Assembly: GCA_020055845.1 (NCBI GenBank) | Contig: JAGVIV010000029.1 | Span: 1 to 36,092 of the forward strand | Direction of reading: 5' to 3' | Length of the DNA stretch: 36,092 nt | Source of the DNA: Betaproteobacteria bacterium | GTDB taxonomy: Bacteria > Pseudomonadota > Gammaproteobacteria > Burkholderiales > Gallionellaceae | Part shown: positions 30,431-36,092 of the stretch, one piece after another | How positions within the stretch are numbered: position 1 is the first letter of the stretch | How the letters are laid out: every line of letters begins with the position of its first letter | Made by a program: the position numbers and the translations under genes | Notes under the pieces: generated by a model | Told to the model about the DNA's origin: nothing | Databases searched by the model: none | Seen by the model: only the letters and a program-made list of their open reading frames with translations

Positions 30431-31171
30431 TTACTCGGCTGATGCCCCGCAGCATTTTTTATATTTCCTGCCGCTGCCGCAAATACATGGCGCGTTGCGG
30501 CTTATTTTGAGATTTTCATTTGCCGAAGATTTTCCGTTCATGCGTTCACTTTCTGCACGTCGCTGCGGAGCCCAGTATTTGAAAATCCAGCCGACGCTCG
30601 CGGGAATTGTTTTGGACAACTCTTCCCGTTGCACGGGTGTCTGTACCAGTGTCTCTTCTTCCTCGCTCACGTCTTCCGCGCCCAGCAAGTAAATCGGACG
30701 CAACATATCCGCACCGTGTTTGGATTCAAATAATGCCTTCCAGCTATCGCGCTGGAGCTTGATAGCGGTCATGTATCCATGCGCCCACATCTCGCCGTCG
30801 ACATACTCGCGTTCATCATCCTGATAGACATGCAAGTCAAACACCGGCTCGAAGGGTTCGTCTTCCTGCTGCAGATTCCAAACGATGGCATTCAGGTGGC
30901 GCGTCATCAAACCGATGATGCGTTCTTCCTGGGCTTTCGTCTCAAATGTGGGCGCATCTTCATCCTCCGGCCCCCACACACGGGGAAGCCAGTCGCCTTG
31001 AGTTAATTGCACGGGAGCGGATGCGATCGCGGTTAGATAGCCATCGAGGCAATCCAGTAACATGACCTCGTTCGAGGTGGCATCGGACATCAGAAAGTTG
31101 TCGAGTTCATCCATCTCCACATCGGATAGTGCTGGCTCAATTTCCATCGGTTCAAAATCTTGATTGGGCAT
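30431..31171 (-). CDS. UPF0149/YecA-family protein with C-terminal SEC-C zinc motif
   Basis: LDNFLMSD...LDGYLTAIASAP...LPRVWG, C-terminal ISRNAPCICGSGRKYKKCCG. ATG at 31171 (MPNQDFEPMEIEP); the longer ORF start overlaps rnpB. Confidence 0.85.
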   Translation of the reverse strand: MPNQDFEPMEIEPALSDVEMDELDNFLMSDATSNEVMLLDCLDGYLTAIASAPVQLTQGDWLPRVWGPEDEDAPTFETKAQEERIIGLMTRHLNAIVWNLQQEDEPFEPVFDLHVYQDDEREYVDGEMWAHGYMTAIKLQRDSWKALFESKHGADMLRPIYLLGAEDVSEEEETLVQTPVQREELSKTIPASVGWIFKYWAPQRRAESERMNGKSSANENLKISRNAPCICGSGRKYKKCCGASAE

Positions 31172-31265
31172 GATGACGTTACTTTCTTTCCTGAACGATT
31201 GGGTGTCGTGCTGTGCGCGATGATTGTGGGTGGCTCGGGATATTTCTCTGAGACGGATCTGAAAA

Positions 31266-31616
31266 AGGTGAAGCCAGCCGGTAAGCCGGGTTCTGTCGTG
31301 GACAGTCATTCCTCTAGGCGTTTCGTTACCTGACGCTCAAGCAACCTACCCGCAGGCGACGCGAGCAACGTCATAGCCTGCTTATTTGGTCTTGCTCCGG
31401 ATGGGGTTTACCCTGCCACTGGTGTTGCCATCAGCGCGGTGAGCTCTTACCTCGCCATTTCAACCTTACCGTTTCCCGAAGGAACTTAGGCGGTGTATTT
31501 TCTGTGGCACTTTCCATCGCCTCACGGCGTCCGGTCGTTAACCGGCATCCTGCTCTATGGAGCCCGGACTTTCCTCCCCGTCCTTGCGGACGCGGCGACT
31601 GTCTAGCCAGCTTCGG
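31266..31616 (-). ncRNA. rnpB: RNase P RNA component (class A)
   Basis: Minus strand 5' GAAGCTGGCTAGACAGTCGCCGCG, GAGGAAAGTCCGGGCTCC, 3' GACAGAACCCGGCTTACCGGCTGGCTTCACCT. Confidence 0.95.
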
Positions 31617-31676
31617 CGCGGAGTTTAACCCAGATCAAGTAAGGCAGTAGCGCGGATTTGCGGAGAAACTCAATCC

Positions 31677-33167
31677 CTAAGCTTCGAGCACCTGCAAGCT
31701 CACGCCCCATTCGCGCCATTGCTTTGCTTCTTCCTGCAAGGCGGTCTCGGTGAGCGGATTTTGCGCGAGCCATCCGGCGGTGAGCGTGAGGTGGAATTTG
31801 CTGCCGCTGAAACGCCCTTGCATCACGGGCAGCTGCACATCACCGCGGTTGCGATAGAAGATGGTGGCCAAACGCAAAGCCATTACCAGCGACAGATCTT
31901 CGGCAGTAAAGGCCGTGAACAGCTGTCCGCGCAATTTGTCCAAACCGCCGCGCTGGGCGAGCGTCAACAGACTCAGCCTATCCTGTTCCTTTTTAGAGAA
32001 ACCGGGCATATCGGCATTTTTCAATATATACGCGGTGTGTTTGTGAAAGCCGCTGTGCGCCACACTGATGCCGATCTCATGCAAACGCGCGGCCCAATCC
32101 AGCTGGCGCAATGCGGTCTCGTTCGACTCTCCGGCAAAAAACTGCTGCGCCAAAGCCGCCGACAAACGCGCGACGCGCTCGGCCTGACGAACATCCACAT
32201 GATAGCGGCGCATAAATTGCTGCACGGTGAGGTCGCGCATATCGTGATTGTGGAAGCGCCCGAACAGGTCATACAACACACCTTCGCGCAACGCGCCCAA
32301 GGCGGGAAGCATCTGCTCGATACCGAGTTCGCTGAGTGCGGCATACATGATGGCAAGGCCACCCGGCAGCACCGGAATGCGGTCCGCCTTCAAACCCTGC
32401 AATTCGAGACGCCGCACATCGCCGACCCGGATCAGCTCCGCGCGCAGACTCTCCAGCCCGGTGCGCGTGATACCGCCCGCGCTGTAACCGTTCTGTTCAA
32501 GGATGTCGCACAACACGCGCGCACTGCCCGATGAACCCAGCGCAACAGTCCAGCCCGTCTGACGGTAATCGCTCACGATGGTTTGCAACTCGGCGCGGGC
32601 AGCCAACTCCGCTTGCTTGAGACTGTTCTTGGTGACTTTGCCATCGGGGAAGAAACGCAGGCTGTAACTCACGCACCCCATGTACAGACTTTCCAAGCGG
32701 ATGGGATCGAGTCCGTCGCCGATGATGAATTCGGTCGAGCCGCCGCCGATGTCCATCACCAGCCGCTTCCCACCCGCTTGCGGCAGGCCGTGCGCCACAC
32801 CGAGATAAATGAGGCGCGCCTCTTCTCGGCCCGCGATGACTTCGATGGGAAAGCCCAGCGCGGCTTCCGCCTGGGGCAGAAATTCGGCGGCATTCTTGGC
32901 TACGCGCAGCGAATTGGTGCCGACCGCACGTACTGCCTCGCGCGGCAGGCCGCGCAAACGTTCGCCGAAACGCTGCAAACAGACGAGCGCGCGCTGCTGG
33001 GATTCTTTATCGAGATGTTTGTTTTCGGTGAGGCCGGCGGCGAGACGCACCGGTTCGCGCAAGCCATCCAAGAGATAAATCTGCTCGTTTTCTACACGCG
33101 CAACTTGCAAGCGAAAACTGTTTGAACCGAGGTCGACCGCGGCGAGTATTGATTGCTGCTGCGGCAC
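31677..33167 (-). CDS. ppx: exopolyphosphatase (Ppx/GppA family)
   Basis: 496 aa; LAAVDLGSNSFRLQVARVE, LVMDIGGGSTEFIIG; C-terminal HD-like region. Confidence 0.93.
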   Translation of the reverse strand: MPQQQSILAAVDLGSNSFRLQVARVENEQIYLLDGLREPVRLAAGLTENKHLDKESQQRALVCLQRFGERLRGLPREAVRAVGTNSLRVAKNAAEFLPQAEAALGFPIEVIAGREEARLIYLGVAHGLPQAGGKRLVMDIGGGSTEFIIGDGLDPIRLESLYMGCVSYSLRFFPDGKVTKNSLKQAELAARAELQTIVSDYRQTGWTVALGSSGSARVLCDILEQNGYSAGGITRTGLESLRAELIRVGDVRRLELQGLKADRIPVLPGGLAIMYAALSELGIEQMLPALGALREGVLYDLFGRFHNHDMRDLTVQQFMRRYHVDVRQAERVARLSAALAQQFFAGESNETALRQLDWAARLHEIGISVAHSGFHKHTAYILKNADMPGFSKKEQDRLSLLTLAQRGGLDKLRGQLFTAFTAEDLSLVMALRLATIFYRNRGDVQLPVMQGRFSGSKFHLTLTAGWLAQNPLTETALQEEAKQWREWGVSLQVLEA

Positions 33168-33176
33168 GTATCCTCC

Positions 33177-33884
33177 CTATTCGCGAACTTCGCGTTCAAA
33201 CTCTTCCACGCTCACATGACGCACATCGCGCCCTTTAACCATATACACGACGTACTCGCACATATTCTTGGCGTGGTCGCCGATGCGCTCGATGGCCTTG
33301 GCCACGAACAAGATCTCCAGCGAGGTGGAAATCGTGCGCGGGTCTTCCATCATGAAGGTGATGAGGTAACGCATGATGGAGCGGAACTCCTCATCCACCT
33401 GCTCGTCCTGGCGCACCACTTGAGCGGCCGAACTCAGATCCAGACGCGCAAACGCATCCAGCGATTTGCGCAGCATGTCTAGGGCGATGTCGGAAGCATG
33501 TTCGATCTGGTGATAACGCGGATGGCGCAGACGCTCTTTTTGCGACAGCAATTTCGCCATGCGCGCGATTTTTTCGGCTTCGTCGCCGATGCGTTCCAGA
33601 TCGGTGATGGTCTTGATGACCGTCATGATCATGCGCAAATCACCCGCGGTGGGCTGGCGGCGCACCAGAATATGGTTGCAGCTTTCGTCGATCTCGACTT
33701 CCATTGCATTGACGCGATGGTCGTCTTCAATAACCCGGTTCATCAGCTCCACATCACCGGAGATGAGCGATTCAATCGCCAAACGGATCTGGCTCTCCAC
33801 CAGCCCACCCATCTGCAATACACGAGCACGCACCGCTTCAAGCTCGGTGTCGAACTGTTTGGAGGTATGTTCGTTGCTGACCAT
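33177..33884 (-). CDS. phoU: phosphate signaling complex protein PhoU
   Basis: 235 aa; FDTELEAVRARVLQMGGLVESQI, RIGDEAEKIARMA, ERIGDHAKNMCEYVVYMVKG. Confidence 0.95.
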   Translation of the reverse strand: MVSNEHTSKQFDTELEAVRARVLQMGGLVESQIRLAIESLISGDVELMNRVIEDDHRVNAMEVEIDESCNHILVRRQPTAGDLRMIMTVIKTITDLERIGDEAEKIARMAKLLSQKERLRHPRYHQIEHASDIALDMLRKSLDAFARLDLSSAAQVVRQDEQVDEEFRSIMRYLITFMMEDPRTISTSLEILFVAKAIERIGDHAKNMCEYVVYMVKGRDVRHVSVEEFEREVRE

Positions 33885-34001
33885 GTCCGTTCCTTATTAA
33901 GTGTGTGGTAATCGGACTATGCTACCGATACGTCATGAATTATTTATTACAGGGCGAAAGAGGGAGGATAAATCCTGTCGCCCCCGTTGCCCTTCCCCGT
34001 G

Positions 34002-34667
34002 TTACAACGTCATCGTCTGCACGCCGTCCGGTGTGGCCAGTAGCAGCACGTCCGCACCGCGACGCGCAAACAGACCGTTCGTCACGACCCCGGGCAAATG
34101 ATCAAGCGCAGCTTCCAGCTCGACAGGATTCAATATCTGCAAGCCATGCACATCCAGAATGAGATTGCCGTTGTCGGTGACAAATCCCTCGCGCAATTTC
34201 GGATGCCCGCCCAGCTTGACGATTTCGCGCGCGATATAGCTGCGCGCCATGGGAATCACTTCGATAGGCAGGGGGAATTTTCCCAGCACATCCACCAGCT
34301 TGCTGGAGTCGCACACACAAACAAATTTCTTGCTGGCTGCCGCCACAATCTTTTCGCGCGTCAACGCGCCGCCGCCGCCCTTCAGCATATGCAGATGGCG
34401 CGTGATCTCATCCGCGCCGTCCACATACACTGGCAATTCACCTGCATCGTTCAGCGACACCACTTCGATACCATGTCCCTGCAAACGTTTGGCGGAAGCT
34501 TCCGAGCTTGCCACCGCGGCACGCAATCTATGTTTGATTTTTCCCAATTCGTCGATAAAAAAATTGGCGGTCGATCCCGTACCCACACCCACGATACAGT
34601 CCTCGGGCACATAGGCGATTGCCGCCTGGGCCACTGCGCGCTTCAAATCATCTTGTGTCATTGCCAT
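34002..34667 (-). CDS. rpiA: ribose-5-phosphate isomerase A
   Basis: [39 protein letters not shown]; start codon (34679/34667/34661) uncertain. Confidence 0.95.
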   Translation of the reverse strand: MAMTQDDLKRAVAQAAIAYVPEDCIVGVGTGSTANFFIDELGKIKHRLRAAVASSEASAKRLQGHGIEVVSLNDAGELPVYVDGADEITRHLHMLKGGGGALTREKIVAAASKKFVCVCDSSKLVDVLGKFPLPIEVIPMARSYIAREIVKLGGHPKLREGFVTDNGNLILDVHGLQILNPVELEAALDHLPGVVTNGLFARRGADVLLLATPDGVQTMTL

Positions 34668-34829
34668 CTTAAAATCCACATTCCGTAATATCGTTTTCGT
34701 GCTTCGATTATTGCAGGATTTTATGAATTAAGAAACATTAATCCCGCAAATCACCCGCGCACCGCGCTTGATGTGGGGCGTACGCAAGAGTAGCCTAGCC
34801 AGCGGTAAACACAAAAACGGGGATTCAAG

Positions 34830-35723
34830 ATGTATCGATGGGGATTGCTACTTGCCGCACTGTTGCTTACGGGATGCGGCAAGCAGGAAGAAACTTATCA
34901 GGCGCAATTGAGCCAGACCCCCGCGGACAACGCGAAAGAATATGTCGTCGGCATTCACCCCCTGCACAACCCCAAACGTCTGTTCGAGATCTACCAGCCC
35001 ATCATCTCCCATATAGAACAGAACATTCCGGGGGCGCACTTCAAGCTGGAAGCCTCGCGCAACTACGAAGAGTTCGACAAAAAACTCTACAGCGGCCACT
35101 TTGATTTCGCCATGCCCAACCCCTACCAGACCGTGCTCTCGCTCAAACACGGTTATCGCGTGTTCGGCAAAATGGGGGACGATAAGAATTTTCGCGGCAT
35201 CATCCTCGTGCGCAAGGACAGCGGCATCCGCACCGTGCGCGACCTCAAGGGCAAGAAGATCGCCTATCCTGCCGCCACGGCGCTCGCCGCAACGCTGATG
35301 CCGCAATATTATCTGCACACTCACGGCATCGATGTGAATCGCGACATCGAAAACCTCTACGTCGGCTCGCAGGAATCCTCCATCATGAATGTGCTGCGCG
35401 GGCACACGGCGGCAGGCGCGACCTGGCCTTTACCGTGGAATACCTTTACACAGGAGCATCCCGACCTGGCCGCCCAGCTCGAAATCAAATGGCAAACAGA
35501 AACTCTGCCCAACAACGCCTGGGTCGTGCGCGCAGATATACCGACGGAACTGACTGCCCGATTCGCGGCGCTGCTGTTCGGACTCAACGCGAGTCCAGCG
35601 GGACTGGACATGCTGGCGCATGTCCCCATTTCCAAATTCGAGCCTGCGAGCAACGAGTCCTATCAACCTGTACGCGAATATCTGAAAGTATTTTCAGCAA
35701 CCGTACGCCCGATCGACTATTAG
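34830..35723 (+). CDS. PhnD-like phosphate/phosphonate-type periplasmic substrate-binding lipoprotein
   Basis: 297 aa; lipobox LLLTGCGK; VVGIHPLHNPKRLFEIYQPIISHIEQ, FDFAMPNPYQTVLS, LVRKDSGIRTVRDLKGKKIAYPAATALAATLMPQYYL. Confidence 0.85.
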   Translation: MYRWGLLLAALLLTGCGKQEETYQAQLSQTPADNAKEYVVGIHPLHNPKRLFEIYQPIISHIEQNIPGAHFKLEASRNYEEFDKKLYSGHFDFAMPNPYQTVLSLKHGYRVFGKMGDDKNFRGIILVRKDSGIRTVRDLKGKKIAYPAATALAATLMPQYYLHTHGIDVNRDIENLYVGSQESSIMNVLRGHTAAGATWPLPWNTFTQEHPDLAAQLEIKWQTETLPNNAWVVRADIPTELTARFAALLFGLNASPAGLDMLAHVPISKFEPASNESYQPVREYLKVFSATVRPIDY

Positions 35724-35734
35724 GCCCCCCCAAA

Positions 35735-36092
35735 ATGCGAACCCTAAAAAAAATCAGTCTATTGTGGCGCGGCTCGATACGCAGACAACTGATCTTCGGT
35801 TTTGCGCTTGCCTCTCTCTCCCTCACGCTGGGATTCGGTTATCTGATGCTCCAGCAACAGCGCGATGAGTTGTTCAAACTGTCCGAAGAACGCACCACCT
35901 CGCTGGCTCATGCACTATCCATCAGTAGCACCTCGTGGGCGATGGCCAATGATCTCGCCGGACTGCAGGAGGTGGTGCAGGGTTTCGCCAAGACACCGGG
36001 GCTGCGCCGTGCCTATTTTTTAAACACGCGCGGCGAAGTGCTGGCTTCCACCAACACAGCCGACATCGGGCTATTCCTGCACGAGCAGCTGA
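35735..36092 (+). CDS. membrane-bound sensor protein, N-terminal part (truncated by window end)
   Basis: MRTLKKISLLWRGSIRRQLIFGFALASLSLTLGFGYLMLQQQRDELFKLSEERTTSLAHALSISSTSWAMANDLAGLQEVVQGF...; TM followed by periplasmic sensor-like region. Confidence 0.7.
   Translation, partial: MRTLKKISLLWRGSIRRQLIFGFALASLSLTLGFGYLMLQQQRDELFKLSEERTTSLAHALSISSTSWAMANDLAGLQEVVQGFAKTPGLRRAYFLNTRGEVLASTNTADIGLFLHEQL

Noticed and set aside
31172-31309. N-terminal extension of the UPF0149 ORF (MTVHDRTRLTGWLHLF...)
   Set aside because: Overlaps the 3' end of rnpB and is not similar to the family; MPNQDFEP at 31171 is a better start.

Overview
The window is a betaproteobacterial chromosome segment; Gallionellaceae-like ancestry is only an inference. 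The bulk is a complete minus-strand division/cell-wall (dcw) cluster: mraZ-rsmH-ftsL-ftsI-murE-murF-mraY-murD-ftsW-murG-murC-murB-ddl-ftsQ-ftsA-ftsZ. It is followed by lpxC, a small membrane ORF, a divergent DciA/DUF721 gene, an M23 peptidase, secA, two tandem single-domain cNMP-binding proteins, argJ, a DUF815-type ATPase and a DUF2971 gene flanked by inverted repeats. To the right of the cluster are a UPF0149/SEC-C protein, rnpB, ppx, phoU, rpiA, a PhnD-like lipoprotein and the start of a membrane sensor. The most notable signal is a small integron-type gene-cassette array at about 28.7-30.25 kb. It has three attC sites and three co-oriented cassettes encoding membrane or secreted unknown proteins, with no integrase in the window (a CALIN). 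Its boundaries are supported by each cassette's R'' box being the exact complement of that cassette's own R' box. Other points are a sigma70 promoter with 10-bp-periodic MraZ boxes, several families of palindromic repeats breaking an otherwise ATGA-coupled dcw operon, and a low-complexity repeat that appears to have entered murF and ddl in frame.
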